A DNA stretch of 64,000 nucleotides from the NCBI RefSeq assembly GCF_027922145.1, contig NZ_BSFC01000044.1, positions 248,001 through 312,000 on the forward strand, in the 5' to 3' direction. This document shows, one piece after another, positions 15,917 to 25,645 of the stretch (within the stretch, counting starts at the first letter, position 1; each line of letters starts with the position of its first letter). The position numbers were made by a program, and so were the translations under genes. The notes below the pieces were generated by a model. It worked only from the letters and a program-made list of their open reading frames with translations, was not told where the DNA came from and made no database searches. The DNA is from Novosphingobium resinovorum. GTDB lineage: Bacteria > Pseudomonadota > Alphaproteobacteria > Sphingomonadales > Sphingomonadaceae.

Positions 15917-18766
15917 TCAAGCCTTCTGCTTGCGACGGAGTTCGGAACGGACGGAAAGATGCAGCGCGTCGGCGACCAGCGCCGCCTGTTCGGCGGTGTG
16001 GCGCTTGGCGAGGCCGGTGGCCGGGGAGGCCGAGGCCGAGCGACCCGCATAGCGCGGACGCGGAGCCTTGACGCCCGCCTCGACGGCGGCGGCTTCGACC
16101 AGCGGCTCGACGAAGAACCAGGAGCCGTTGTTCTTCGGCTCTTCCTGGCACCAGACGATCTCTTCGAGGTTCGGCATCTTCGACAGACGCTTGGCCAGCG
16201 GTTCGCCCGGGAAGGGGTAGAGCTGCTCGATGCGGATGATCTGGGTGTCGTCGATCTCGGCGGCGTCGCGCGCTTCGAGCAGGTCGTAGAAGACCTTGCC
16301 CGAACACAGCACGACCTTCTTGGTCGCCTCGTCGGCCGAACCCTTGGGGTCGGAGAGGATGCGCTTGAAGTCGCCTTCGAGGAACTCCTTAGCCGAGGAC
16401 TTCGCCAGCGGGTGGCGGAGCAGCGACTTGGGGGTCATGATGACGAGCGGCTTGCGGAACGGACGGCGCATCTGGCGGCGAAGAACGTGGAAGTAGTTCG
16501 CCGGGCTGGTGATGTTGCAGACCTGGATGTTGTCCTGCGCGCAGAGCTGCAGGTAACGCTCCAGACGGGCCGAGGAGTGCTCGGGTCCCTGGCCTTCGTA
16601 ACCGTGCGGCAGCAGCATCACCAGGCCGTTCGCGCGCAGCCACTTGGACTCCGCCGATGCGACGTACTGGTCGATGATGATCTGCGCGCCGTTGGCGAAG
16701 TCACCGAACTGCGCTTCCCACAGCACCAGCGTCTTCGGATCGGCGCTGGCGAAGCCGTACTCGAAGCCGAGCACGCCGTATTCCGACAGCGTCGAATCCA
16801 GCACCTCGAAGCGGCCGTGCGGCAGCGTGGTGAGGGGCACGTACTTGCGCTCGTCGGTCTGGTCGGTCCACACCGCGTGGCGCTGCGAGAACGTACCGCG
16901 GCCGCAGTCCTGGCCCGACAGGCGAACGCCGTAGCCTTCCGAGACGAGGCTGCCGAAGGCGAGTGCCTCCGCCGTCGCCCAGTCGAAGCCTTCGCCCGAC
17001 TTGAACATCTCTTCCTTGGCGGCGAGCACGCGGGCGAGCGTCTTGTGGACGGTGAGGTCCGCAGGAACGGTCGTCAGGGTACGGCCCAGGCTTTCGAACA
17101 GCTTGGGCTCGACCTTGGTATCGACGTTGCGGCGCGCGGTCTCGGGGTCGGCCGGCTTGTGGAAGCCGCTCCACTGACCGGAGAACCAGTCGGCCTGGTT
17201 GGCCTTGTAGGTCTTGGCCGCCTCGAACTGCTCTTCGAGATGCTCGGTGAACGCGGCCTCGGTCTGCGTCAGGAACGCATCGTCGATGACGCCTTCCGAC
17301 TTCAGCTTGTCGGAATAGATCTTCGACACCGGCGGGTGCTGGCGGATCTTCTGATACATCAGCGGCTGGGTGAAGCCCGGCTCGTCGCCCTCGTTGTGGC
17401 CGAAGCGGCGGTAGCACCACATGTCGATCACGATGTCGCGGCCGAAGGTCTGGCGGTAGTCGATCGCCAGCTTGCAGGCGAACGTCACGGCTGCCGGATC
17501 GTCGCCGTTGACGTGCAGGATCGGCGCCTGGACGCCCTTGGCGACGTCCGAGGGATACGGCGAGTTGCGCGCGAACTGCGGGCTCGTCGTGAAGCCGATC
17601 TGGTTGTTGATGATGAAGTGGACGCAGCCGCCGGTGTTGTAGCCCTTCACGCCCGAGAGGCCGAAGCACTCCCAGATGATGCCCTGGCCCGCGAAGGCCG
17701 CGTCACCGTGGATGAGGACCGGCAGCACCTGCTTGTGCTTGGCGTTCGGGCCGACGTCGTCGCCGATGTCGTCCGCGATCTGCTGGTAGGCGCGGACCTT
17801 GCCGAGCACGACCGGATCGACGGTTTCGAGGTGCGAGGGGTTCGGCATCAGGCTCATGTGAACCTTGGTGCCGTCGAACTCACGGTCCGTCGACGTGCCG
17901 AGGTGGTACTTCACGTCGCCCGAGCCGCCCACGTCCTCGGGGTTGGCGGTCCCCCCTGAGAATTCGTGGAAGATCACCTTGTAGGGCTTGGCCATCACGT
18001 TCGCGAGAACGTTCAGGCGGCCGCGGTGAGCCATGCCGTAGACGATTTCCTTCACGCCGAGCTGGCCGCCGTACTTGATCACCGCCTCGAGGGCAGGGAT
18101 CATCGACTCGCCGCCATCCAGGCCGAAGCGCTTGGTGCCGACGTACTTCTTGCCGAGGAACTTCTCGTACTGCTCGCCGCGCACGACGGCCGCGAGGATC
18201 GCCTTCTTGCCTTCCGGCGTGAACTCGATTTCCTTGTTCGCGCCTTCCATCCGGTCCTGGAGGAAGCGGCGCTCCTCCGTGTCCGAGATGTGCATGTACT
18301 CGAGGCCGACCTTGCCGCAGTAGTTGGCGCGCAGGATCTGCACGATCTCGCGCACGGTCGTCCATTCAAGGCCGAGCGCGCCGCCGACGTAGACCTTGCG
18401 GTCTTGCGCGGCGCCCGCGAAGCCGTGGTATTCCGGCGTCAGGTCGGCAGGCAGCTTGCGCTGGTTGAGGCCGAGCGGGTCGAGGTCCGCCGCGAGGTGA
18501 CCGCGCACGCGATAGGTGCGGATCAGCATCATCGCGCGGATTGCATCGGCCGCCGCTTCGTCTATGCGGGACTGGTCGATCGGGGCGCCGCCTTTCGCGG
18601 CCGCCTTCTTGATCTCGGCCTTCAGGACGGTGGGATCAAGTCCCTGCGTCCAGTCGTCCTCGGCATCGCCGCCGACGAGGGGCCAGTTGCCGCGCTGCCA
18701 GCTGGGACCGGCCTGAACTTCGTCCAGTGCCGCGTCCGGGGTGAAATCGAAACTCTCGTCGCCCAT
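15917..18766 (-). CDS. sucA: 2-oxoglutarate dehydrogenase E1 component
   Basis: Thiamine-diphosphate decarboxylase of about 949 residues, the usual size for this subunit. It has the N-terminal E2-binding segment, family-specific blocks such as YGMAHRGRLNVLANV and IWECFGLSGVKGYNTGG, the RRFGHNEGDEP motif, and the transketolase-like C-terminal half ending with CQEEPKNNGSW. The ATG at 18766 is preferred over the GTG at 18775 because AGGTGATT lies just upstream. It is the first of the sucA-sucB pair, about 330 bases after sucD, with a REP-like element in the gap. Confidence 0.97.
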   Translation of the reverse strand: MGDESFDFTPDAALDEVQAGPSWQRGNWPLVGGDAEDDWTQGLDPTVLKAEIKKAAAKGGAPIDQSRIDEAAADAIRAMMLIRTYRVRGHLAADLDPLGLNQRKLPADLTPEYHGFAGAAQDRKVYVGGALGLEWTTVREIVQILRANYCGKVGLEYMHISDTEERRFLQDRMEGANKEIEFTPEGKKAILAAVVRGEQYEKFLGKKYVGTKRFGLDGGESMIPALEAVIKYGGQLGVKEIVYGMAHRGRLNVLANVMAKPYKVIFHEFSGGTANPEDVGGSGDVKYHLGTSTDREFDGTKVHMSLMPNPSHLETVDPVVLGKVRAYQQIADDIGDDVGPNAKHKQVLPVLIHGDAAFAGQGIIWECFGLSGVKGYNTGGCVHFIINNQIGFTTSPQFARNSPYPSDVAKGVQAPILHVNGDDPAAVTFACKLAIDYRQTFGRDIVIDMWCYRRFGHNEGDEPGFTQPLMYQKIRQHPPVSKIYSDKLKSEGVIDDAFLTQTEAAFTEHLEEQFEAAKTYKANQADWFSGQWSGFHKPADPETARRNVDTKVEPKLFESLGRTLTTVPADLTVHKTLARVLAAKEEMFKSGEGFDWATAEALAFGSLVSEGYGVRLSGQDCGRGTFSQRHAVWTDQTDERKYVPLTTLPHGRFEVLDSTLSEYGVLGFEYGFASADPKTLVLWEAQFGDFANGAQIIIDQYVASAESKWLRANGLVMLLPHGYEGQGPEHSSARLERYLQLCAQDNIQVCNITSPANYFHVLRRQMRRPFRKPLVIMTPKSLLRHPLAKSSAKEFLEGDFKRILSDPKGSADEATKKVVLCSGKVFYDLLEARDAAEIDDTQIIRIEQLYPFPGEPLAKRLSKMPNLEEIVWCQEEPKNNGSWFFVEPLVEAAAVEAGVKAPRPRYAGRSASASPATGLAKRHTAEQAALVADALHLSVRSELRRKQKA

Positions 18767-18981
18767 AGGAATCACCTATCGCCACGCCCGGACAGGGTTG
18801 TCCGACGTTTTCAGTTTGGCGGGCTGACGGATTTTTCCGGGGAGGGAGGGCCGCTAGTCCGCTAGGTACTCACGCCGGGACCGGATGCCCCTTGCGCGTC
18901 ATGGTAAGCGCCACATCGCGATGCAGTTCCGTGAAACCACGCCGCGATGAGCACCTCAAGGCCGGATCACCAAACCCCCTT

Positions 18982-19063
18982 CGTCATTGCGAGCCCCGAA
19001 GGAGCGCGGCAATCCAGCGCGGCGTAAACCGCCCTGGGTTGCTTCGCTACGCTCGCAATGACG
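18982..19063. repeat. REP-like palindrome, family A copy 1 (in the sucD-sucA gap)
   Basis: Starts CGTCATTGCGAG and ends CTCGCAATGACG, with diverged inner arms. The 328-base gap between sucD and sucA holds this element and no gene. Other family A copies are at 25738, 45790, 47760, 58571 and 61412. Confidence 0.85.
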
Positions 19064-19094
19064 GGAGTGGTCACGATGATCCGTCCTCAATTCG

Positions 19095-19985
19095 TCAGGC
19101 GAAAGCCTTGATGGCTTCCACCAGCGTCTCGCCGAGCAGCGAGGGGCTGGCCGAAACCTTGATGCCGGCTTCTTCCATCGCCGCGATCTTTTCCTCGGCG
19201 CCGCCCTGGCCGCCCGAGACGATCGCACCGGCGTGGCCCATGCGGCGGCCCGGAGGGGCCGTACGACCGGCGATGAAGCCCGCCATCGGCTTGCGACGGC
19301 CGCGCTTGGCTTCGTCCTTGAGGAACTGCGCGGCTTCTTCTTCGGCCGAGCCGCCGATTTCGCCGATCATGATGATCGACTTGGTGGCTTCGTCAGCGAG
19401 GAAGAGTTCGAGCATGTCGATGAAGTTGGTGCCGTTGACCGGGTCGCCGCCGATGCCGACAGCCGTGGTCTGGCCGAGGCCCGCCGCGGTGGTCTGGAAC
19501 ACGGCTTCATAGGTCAGCGTACCCGAGCGCGAGACGACGCCGACCGAACCCTGCGAGAAGATGCTGCCGGGCATGATGCCGATCTTGCACTCGTTGGGGG
19601 TCAGGACGCCGGGGCAGTTCGGGCCGATCAGGCGCGACTTCGAGCCGGTGAGGGCGCGCTTCACGGGCACCATGTCGAGAACGGGGATGCCCTCGGTGAT
19701 GCAGATGATCAGTTCGATCTCGGCGTCGATCGCCTCGAGGATCGCGTCGGCGGCGCCGAACGGCGGCACGTAGACGCACGAGGCGTTGGCGCCGGTGGCG
19801 GCCTTGGCTTCGTGGACCGAGTTGTACTGGGGCAGACCGATGTGGGTCTGGCCGCCCTTGCCGGGGGTCACGCCCGCGACCATCTGCGTGCCGTAGTCGA
19901 GCGCAGCCTGGGTGTGGAAGCTGCCGGTCGCGCCGGTCATGCCCTGGGTGATGACCTTGGTGTTCTTGTTAACGAGGATCGACAT
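19095..19985 (-). CDS. sucD: Succinyl-CoA synthetase alpha subunit
   Basis: About 296 residues, which is full length. The N-terminal CoA-binding Rossmann domain shows GMTGATGSFHT and GVTPGKGGQTH. The phosphorylated active-site His is in RRMGHAGAIVSGG. With a beta subunit it makes succinate and ATP or GTP from succinyl-CoA. The partner sucC, often directly upstream in related operons, is absent: only 136 bases separate sucD from mdh, and no beta-subunit sequence occurs elsewhere in the window. Confidence 0.97.
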   Translation of the reverse strand: MSILVNKNTKVITQGMTGATGSFHTQAALDYGTQMVAGVTPGKGGQTHIGLPQYNSVHEAKAATGANASCVYVPPFGAADAILEAIDAEIELIICITEGIPVLDMVPVKRALTGSKSRLIGPNCPGVLTPNECKIGIMPGSIFSQGSVGVVSRSGTLTYEAVFQTTAAGLGQTTAVGIGGDPVNGTNFIDMLELFLADEATKSIIMIGEIGGSAEEEAAQFLKDEAKRGRRKPMAGFIAGRTAPPGRRMGHAGAIVSGGQGGAEEKIAAMEEAGIKVSASPSLLGETLVEAIKAFA

Positions 19986-20051
19986 CGGTTTTCCTGTTCC
20001 TGATCGTGGAAGCAGCCGGATTGGGCCGGGGAGGTTCCAAGAAACTATTTT

Positions 20052-20108
20052 GCCCCCGCGCTACCCATCATTGTGAGAGTATCAACAATGAGGGGCAGTC
20101 GCGGGGGC
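20052..20108. other. Long hairpin in the mdh-sucD intergenic region
   Basis: GCCCCCGCG (20052-20060) pairs with CGCGGGGGC (20100-20108). An inner stem, CCCATCATTGT (20064-20074) with ACAATGAGGGG (20085-20095), matches at 10 of 11 positions. No U-run follows on the minus strand, so it may stabilise or process the mRNA rather than terminate it. Confidence 0.6.
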
Positions 20109-20121
20109 GGTATTCAAAAAC

Positions 20122-21084
20122 TCAGGCGAGGGTGCCGTCGATGCCCTTGCAGGCGACCAGCAGTTCCTTGACCGCGTCGACCGAGACCTGGAGGTTGCCC
20201 TTGGCTTCCTCGTCCAGTTCGATCTCGACGACTTCCTCGACGCCGTTCGCGCCGATGACTGCGGGCACGCCGACGTAGAGGCCGTCAACGCCGTACTGGC
20301 CATCGACATAGGCGGCGACGGGCAGGATGCGCTTCTGGTCGCCTAGGTAGGCTTCGGCCATGGCGATGCCCGAGGCGGCCGGTGCGTAGAACGCCGAGCC
20401 GGTCTTCAGCAGGCCGACGATCTCGCCGCCGCCCGAACGGGTGCGCTGCACGATCGCGTCGATCTTCTCCTGGGTGGTGCGGCCCATCTTGATGAGGTCC
20501 GGAACCGGGATGCCGTTGACGGTCGAGTACTGCACGACCGGGACCATGGTGTCGCCGTGGCCACCGAGCACGAAGGTGTTCACGTCGCGGATCGAGACGC
20601 CGAATTCCCATGCGAGGAAGGTCGAGAAGCGCGCCGAGTCCAGAACGCCGGCCATGCCGACGACCTTGTTGTGCGGCAGGCCCGAGAATTCGCGCAGCGC
20701 CCAGACCATCGCATCGAGCGGGTTGGTGATGCAGATCACGAAAGCGTCGGGTGCGTTGGCGGCGATGCCTTCGCCGACCGACTTCATCACCTTGAGGTTG
20801 ATGCCGAGCAGGTCGTCGCGGCTCATGCCGGGCTTGCGGGCGACACCGGCGGTGACGATGATGACGTCGGCGCCGGCAATGTCGGCATAGTCGTTGGTGC
20901 CAGTGATCTTGGCGTCGAAGCCTTCGACCGGACCACACTGCGAGAGATCGAGAGCCTTGCCCTGCGGGAGACCTTCAGCGACGTCGAACAGGACGATGTC
21001 GCCCAGTTCCTTCTGCGCCGCGAGGTGCGCCAGCGTACCGCCGATGTTGCCGGCGCCGATAAGGGCAATCTTCTTACGAGCCAT
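20122..21084 (-). CDS. mdh: Malate dehydrogenase
   Basis: NAD-dependent enzyme of about 320 residues, the normal size for the LDH-like alphaproteobacterial form. The nucleotide loop is GAGNIGGTLAHLAA, the substrate-binding loop includes ARKPGMSRDDLL, and the catalytic His lies in GGHGDTMVP. The start is the ATG at 21084 (MARKKIALIG); an upstream in-frame start would add 15 residues not found in the family. It oxidises malate to oxaloacetate and heads the minus-strand TCA gene group. Confidence 0.97.
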   Translation of the reverse strand: MARKKIALIGAGNIGGTLAHLAAQKELGDIVLFDVAEGLPQGKALDLSQCGPVEGFDAKITGTNDYADIAGADVIIVTAGVARKPGMSRDDLLGINLKVMKSVGEGIAANAPDAFVICITNPLDAMVWALREFSGLPHNKVVGMAGVLDSARFSTFLAWEFGVSIRDVNTFVLGGHGDTMVPVVQYSTVNGIPVPDLIKMGRTTQEKIDAIVQRTRSGGGEIVGLLKTGSAFYAPAASGIAMAEAYLGDQKRILPVAAYVDGQYGVDGLYVGVPAVIGANGVEEVVEIELDEEAKGNLQVSVDAVKELLVACKGIDGTLA

Positions 21085-21414
21085 GATCCGTTCGTGTCCT
21101 TCCCGAGGGCGGGATTTCTCGGACTTCAAGGCGGCCTGCGCTAATCCCGCAAATGGCAGGTGCCGGTGTTTGCGAGGGCGGCCCTACGCCCCTTGGAAGA
21201 CCATTGCAACCGGCAAAGGGGTCTTTGCATCAGCTTTTATCTGATAATAGTTCGCAATTGCAATAAAGGGGGTGAAATGGCGGAAAATCGCCTGTTTGTT
21301 CACCTGTCGGCAATGTTGCGAAAGGGTTTAGCGGCGCTGGGGATGGTATCGAACGGGGATATGGCGAGCGCAAGTCGCTTTGGGTGCGACTCGTCGAAAC
21401 TCTCATCCTCCCTG

Positions 21415-21536
21415 TCGCGAAGCGATGGGGAGGGGGACCGCCGACGTAGTCGGTGGTGGAGGGGGATTGCAACCCACCCCTCCGTCAGTCGCTTCGCGAC
21501 TGCCACCTCCCCATCGCTTCGCGACAGGGAGGATTA
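21415..21536. repeat. Palindromic repeat, family B copy 2 (upstream of mdh)
   Basis: Contains CCTCCCTGTCGCGAAGCGAT near 21418 and its inverted counterpart ending GACAGGGAGGATTA at 21536. The 456-base interval between mdh and the next gene holds this element plus an AT-richer stretch around 21225-21290 that may carry the mdh promoter; I see no gene there. Confidence 0.8.
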
Positions 21537-21541
21537 GGCGT

Positions 21542-21886
21542 TCAACTCGCGAGGCGCTTGGCCAGAGCGGCGGCCATGCGGCGGTCGAGGTGGCGGCATA
21601 TGCTCAGCCAGCGGGCGCGTGCGGCGGTGTCGCCGCGTTCATGGGCGGCCTCGGCCTCGACGCGGGCCTGTTCGGCGGCGGAGAGGCCGTGGCGTGCGAA
21701 ATGCATGAGGGCTTCGGCAATGCCGGCGTCGATCTCGGCGGCAGGCTTGCTCTCGATGGAGCGCAGGCTAGGGCGCGGGAGAAGGGGGCCGTTGTCGTTG
21801 ACCGCGCCCAGCGGCGCGCCGGTGCAGAGCACTCCGGCAATGGCCGGCATCGTCCCGTTCATGGCGGCGGCGAAGCGGATGGTCAT
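21542..21886 (-). CDS. Hypothetical protein, helical
   Basis: About 114 residues. The N-terminal 45 residues are hydrophobic to low-complexity (MTIRFAAAMNGTMPAIAG), and the rest is a predicted helical, Ala/Arg-rich region (AEIDAGIAEALMHFARHG, then CRHLDRRMAAALAKR). I recognise no family. The ribosome site is weak. The stop codon lies six bases from a family B repeat. Codon use is like that of its neighbours, which supports a real gene, but it has no certain function. Confidence 0.5.
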   Translation of the reverse strand: MTIRFAAAMNGTMPAIAGVLCTGAPLGAVNDNGPLLPRPSLRSIESKPAAEIDAGIAEALMHFARHGLSAAEQARVEAEAAHERGDTAARARWLSICRHLDRRMAAALAKRLAS

Positions 21887-22036
21887 GGGCGGATAGTCTC
21901 TCTTCTTGGTGGGTGTCGACGGATCAACCCTCTACCCCGGCAGCGATGAACCCATCATGCAGGGACGTGGTTTCTCAAGTCTTGACGATACCACCTAGGG
22001 ACATTCCCCGGGTGCCTCCGTTGCAATCGATTATCT

Positions 22037-23215
22037 TCAATTTGCGGGCTGGGTGATCCAGCGGCCGGAGTTTGCGTACTCGGCCTTGATGCCCTGCGAA
22101 CCCGGCATATTCCGGGCGGTATAGAGCGAATCCCCGCCGCGCTGCTGCACTTCGCTGGAATAGGCGGGGCTGGGCTGGATGGGCATGGTCGGGCTGGTTG
22201 CCTGCGCGACCGGCTCTGCCTTCACGGGCTGGGCCGTGCCGAATGCGCGCTGGACGGCGAGCGGGTCGAGCGCCGCTGCTGCAGCGGCGGCATCGGCGCT
22301 GTCGTCATGGCGATGCGGAGCGGCCATCGGCTCGCCGCCGAGGTAGGCGAAGCGGAACGTCGCCGCGCTGCCCGCCTCGCCGCGCAGCGCGTAGAAGCGG
22401 TGCGCGCCGATGGTGGAAAGGTACTGCAGGCTCGGCGCCCAGTAGGGGTTCACCTGGACGGTATGATAATGCGTGGCGAGGCCGATCGGCGTGTAGACGT
22501 AGCCTGCCAGCGCCTGGCGCGCGACGTTTTCGGCGCGGTCCCAGAACATGCGCTGCGGGCGGCGGGCGAGCGAGCCGTCGCAGGTGAACGAGAACTGGCA
22601 GCCGGTCGAACGTTCCGACCCCTCGTAGACGACGCCGCAGACGGTCTTGGGATAAGCCGGGTGGGCCATGCGGTTGAGCACGACTTGCGCCACCGCGCGC
22701 TGGCCCGCGTCGGGCTCGCTCGCGGCTTCGTAGTAGATCGCGGCGGTCATGCACTGCAGCGCGCGGGTGCGGTCGACGCCGGAGTTGTCGATGTAGATCG
22801 GCCGCGCGGTAGCCAGCGGGCCGGAGACACTGTCGTCGGCGTCGGAGCGGATGCCTTCGCCGACCTGCAGCGGGGCCTTCTCGGCTTCGAGGTAATAGAA
22901 GGCCGAGCCGGGGAAACTAGCGCCCGCCTGCTCGAACGGCATGGGCAGTGCTTCGGCGCCTTGCGGGGCGGCGTCGGCGATGGCGAAGCTGTCCCAGCCT
23001 TCCGGCGCGGCGAAGGCGGGAAGGGCGACGGCGGCGAGTGCGGTCACGGCGAAAGTCCAGCGGCGGCGCAGGACGACCGGGCGGTGCCCGATAGAGCGGG
23101 CACGGCGCGGGTAGCGGCCGACGAAATCGCGCGGGCGTTCGAACGGAGCGCCTTGCGAATCCATCACCGGCGCCGGGGCGGCGTCTGGTCCGGGAATGGA
23201 AGGGGCAGGGCTCAC
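22037..23215 (-). CDS. Cell wall hydrolase (SleB/Hydrolase_2 family), membrane-anchored
   Basis: About 392 residues from the GTG at 23215, chosen because AAAGGAACC lies just upstream; an ATG at 23164 is an alternative. A basic N-terminus precedes one membrane helix (WTFAVTALAAVALPAFA). The central domain matches SleB-type hydrolases: CMTAAIYYEAASEPDAGQ with the catalytic Glu, VVLNRMAHPAYPKTVCGVV, and CQFSFTCDG with paired cysteines. The C-terminal 100 residues are low complexity. It probably cleaves peptidoglycan in the periplasm during growth or division. A repeat-rich interval and then a riboswitch lie upstream on the other strand. Confidence 0.85.
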   Translation of the reverse strand: MSPAPSIPGPDAAPAPVMDSQGAPFERPRDFVGRYPRRARSIGHRPVVLRRRWTFAVTALAAVALPAFAAPEGWDSFAIADAAPQGAEALPMPFEQAGASFPGSAFYYLEAEKAPLQVGEGIRSDADDSVSGPLATARPIYIDNSGVDRTRALQCMTAAIYYEAASEPDAGQRAVAQVVLNRMAHPAYPKTVCGVVYEGSERSTGCQFSFTCDGSLARRPQRMFWDRAENVARQALAGYVYTPIGLATHYHTVQVNPYWAPSLQYLSTIGAHRFYALRGEAGSAATFRFAYLGGEPMAAPHRHDDSADAAAAAAALDPLAVQRAFGTAQPVKAEPVAQATSPTMPIQPSPAYSSEVQQRGGDSLYTARNMPGSQGIKAEYANSGRWITQPAN

Positions 23216-23351
23216 TCGGTTCCTTTCGGCCGCAATTCGGCAGCACCGGCCTAGCCTGTGCCCGGTGCGCGCGCATCCGGGCATTCCGGGCCGTCCCGTT
23301 GCGGTACAGCCACGCTCTGTACGCTTAAGGGCTTAAGATTTGGCTGCACCC

Positions 23352-23471
23352 CGTCGTCCCGGACTTGATCCGGGACCGTTGGCCGTGAACGGCCGTCCTT
23401 GCGGCGTGGCGCCTTGCCCATGGCTCGCGTCTAAAGACAGCCACCGGTCCCGGATCGAGTCCGGGACGACG
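23352..23471. repeat. Palindromic repeat, family D copy 1
   Basis: A 27-base left arm (23352-23378, CGTCGTCCCGGACTTGATCC at its start) and a right arm (23445-23471) are inverted copies differing at one base. A half copy lies at 25669. The 23216-23514 interval holds this repeat and no gene. Confidence 0.85.
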
Positions 23472-23514
23472 AATGCTTGCCAACCCCTGTATGCCGCACT
23501 ATCCGCGCGGTTAC

Positions 23515-23680
23515 GTCATGGGTTGCCCGCAAGGGCCTAAGAGGGAAGCCGGGTGCGAATACCGGCGCTGCCCCCGCAACTGTGACCGGGGAGGCCGCCT
23601 CCACCATGCCACTGGCCCGTATGAGGGCCGGGAAGGCGGATGGCGCGACTGACGATCCGGGAGCCAGGAGACCTGCCCGA
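23515..23680 (+). promoter_or_regulatory. Cobalamin (B12) riboswitch controlling the btu operon
   Basis: Conserved blocks appear in canonical order: AGAGGGAAGCCGGGTGCGAA (from 23540), CCCCCGCAACTGT (near 23571), GCCACTG (near 23608), GGGCCGGGAAGG and finally the B12 box AGCCAGGAGACCTGCC (near 23662). It lies about 120 bases before the btuB start on the same strand. Adenosylcobalamin binding would reduce expression of the receptor operon. Confidence 0.95.
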
Positions 23681-23800
23681 GACGGTCGTTCCGCAGCCGG
23701 ACGGGGTTCTTCCGGATGCAGCGAGTGTGACGCGCCATGAGGAAGGCGCGCATGCCTCCGCCGTGAACGGCACAAGCACGTTCAAAGGTTCGGAGGACAT

Positions 23801-25645
23801 ATGAAGTATCTGTTTCTGCTCGGCACCGCGCTTGCGGTGAGTACGCCTGCGCTGGCACAGGATGACGAGCCGCTGCTGCTCGACACGCATCCGCGCACGG
23901 ACATCACGGTCACGGCCACGCGCACCCCGACGCCCCTTAGCCAGGTCGGCCAGTCCGTCAGCGTCGTCACCCGCGACCAGATCGAGCGCACGCAGGCGAC
24001 CACCGCCACTGACGTGCTTGCCCGCATCCCCGGCATCTCGACCGTGCAGTCGGGCGGTTTCGGCCAGCCCGCGAGCGTTTTCGTGCGCGGTGCCGAGAAC
24101 GCGCAGTCGCTGGTGCTGATCGACGGCGTGCGCATCAACGATCCCGGCGACGTCGGCGGCGGCTTCGACTTCGGCGCGCTGCCGATCGGCCAGTTCGACC
24201 GTGTCGAGGTCGTGCGCGGTTCCTCGGGAGTGCTGTGGGGCAGCCGCGCGGTGGGCGGCGTCATCAACTTCATCACCGCCCGCCCGACCGAACAGTGGAC
24301 CGCGCGCGGCCAGGCCGAGTATGGCTGGCGCGACCGCAAGCAGGCGAGTGTCTCGGCGGCGGGTCTCGTCGGCCCGGTCGGGCTGACGCTGGGCGGCAAC
24401 TGGCTCAAGGGCGACGGTTTCTCTGCCTTCAACGAGCGCCGCGGCGGCACAGAGAAGGACGGCTTCGAGAGCAAGAGCGCCAATGCCCGCGCCTCGATCG
24501 AGTTCGCGCCGGGCCTCTCGGCCGATGCGGGCGGGTTCTACACCAAGGCGAACTACGATTACGACAACACCGGCGCCGATGCCCTCAACGTCGGGATGAA
24601 GCGCGATACGCTGGGCTATGCGAACTTGCGCTATGCGGGCCTCGACGGAAGGCTGAACGCACGTGTCGGCTATGGCATCAACGACACGCGCCGCATCTCC
24701 GATGACGCGGTGTTCGGCCCCTACACCACCAACGGCCGCACCGAGCGCTTCGAGGGCCAGGTCAGCTTCGCGCCCATCGAGCAGGCCAGCGTGCTGGTCG
24801 GCGGCGAGACCGAGAAGCAGAAGTTCGACGACAACTATGGCTCGAAGGATTCGACCACCATCGACAGCCTGTTCGGCAACCTGACGCTGCGTCCGTTCGC
24901 CGGCCTGACGCTGAACGGCGGCCTGCGCTACGACGACAACTCGGACTTCGGCGACCGCACGACCTTCGCCGCCAACGGCGCCTGGGTGATCGGCGGCGGC
25001 GACAGCGCCCCGGTCCTGCGGGCCAGCTACGGCGAGGGTTTCAAGGCGCCCTCGCTCTACCAGCTCTACACCAACGCGGGCTTCCGCGCGCTCGATCCCG
25101 AGACGTCGAAAAGCTGGGATGTGGGCCTGGAGCAGCCCTTCGCCGAAGGGACCGGCCGCTTCACGCTGACCTACTTCGATCGCAAGACGAAGAACCTGAT
25201 CGACTATGATCTCGCGAACTGGAACTACTACAACGTCGGCCGCTCGCGGGCGCAGGGTGTGGAACTGGGGATGCAGGTGACCGACTGGCAGGGCTTCGAT
25301 GTGAACCTCGCCTATACCTACCTAGACGCCGTCAACGAGGACACCGGCGCGCAGCTGGCGCGTCGTCCGAAGAGCAATCTCTACGCCAGCATCGACAAGG
25401 CCTGGGCGGTCGGTCTGAAGCTCGGCGCGGACCTGCGCGTCGGCGGCGGGCGCTACGACGATACCGCGAACACGCAGTACGTTGGTGGCAACGTAGTCGT
25501 GGGCCTGCGCGGCGCCTTCGCGGTGACGCACAACGTCGAGGTCTATGGCCGCGTCGAGAACCTGTTCGACGAGCATTACGAAGTGGTGCGCACGTACGGC
25601 ACGCCGGGGCGCTCGGCCTATGCCGGCATCCGCGTGAAGATGTGA
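23801..25645 (+). CDS. btuB: TonB-dependent vitamin B12 receptor
   Basis: Outer-membrane receptor of about 614 residues. The signal peptide is MKYLFLLGTALAVSTPALA. The TonB box region is DITVTATRT near residues 34-42, followed by a plug domain (SVSVVTRDQIERTQATTATDVLARIPGI, VLIDGVRINDP, VEVVRGSSGVLWGSRAVGGVIN) and a 22-strand-type barrel containing FKAPSLYQLY and ENLFDEHYE. It ends in Met rather than the usual Phe. The preceding riboswitch and the downstream ABC transporter support cobalamin as ligand. GGAGG stands directly before the ATG. Confidence 0.93.
   Translation: MKYLFLLGTALAVSTPALAQDDEPLLLDTHPRTDITVTATRTPTPLSQVGQSVSVVTRDQIERTQATTATDVLARIPGISTVQSGGFGQPASVFVRGAENAQSLVLIDGVRINDPGDVGGGFDFGALPIGQFDRVEVVRGSSGVLWGSRAVGGVINFITARPTEQWTARGQAEYGWRDRKQASVSAAGLVGPVGLTLGGNWLKGDGFSAFNERRGGTEKDGFESKSANARASIEFAPGLSADAGGFYTKANYDYDNTGADALNVGMKRDTLGYANLRYAGLDGRLNARVGYGINDTRRISDDAVFGPYTTNGRTERFEGQVSFAPIEQASVLVGGETEKQKFDDNYGSKDSTTIDSLFGNLTLRPFAGLTLNGGLRYDDNSDFGDRTTFAANGAWVIGGGDSAPVLRASYGEGFKAPSLYQLYTNAGFRALDPETSKSWDVGLEQPFAEGTGRFTLTYFDRKTKNLIDYDLANWNYYNVGRSRAQGVELGMQVTDWQGFDVNLAYTYLDAVNEDTGAQLARRPKSNLYASIDKAWAVGLKLGADLRVGGGRYDDTANTQYVGGNVVVGLRGAFAVTHNVEVYGRVENLFDEHYEVVRTYGTPGRSAYAGIRVKM

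Noticed and set aside
15959..17959. 666-residue plus-strand frame opposite sucA
   Set aside because: Antisense shadow produced by GC codon bias, no recognisable protein features.
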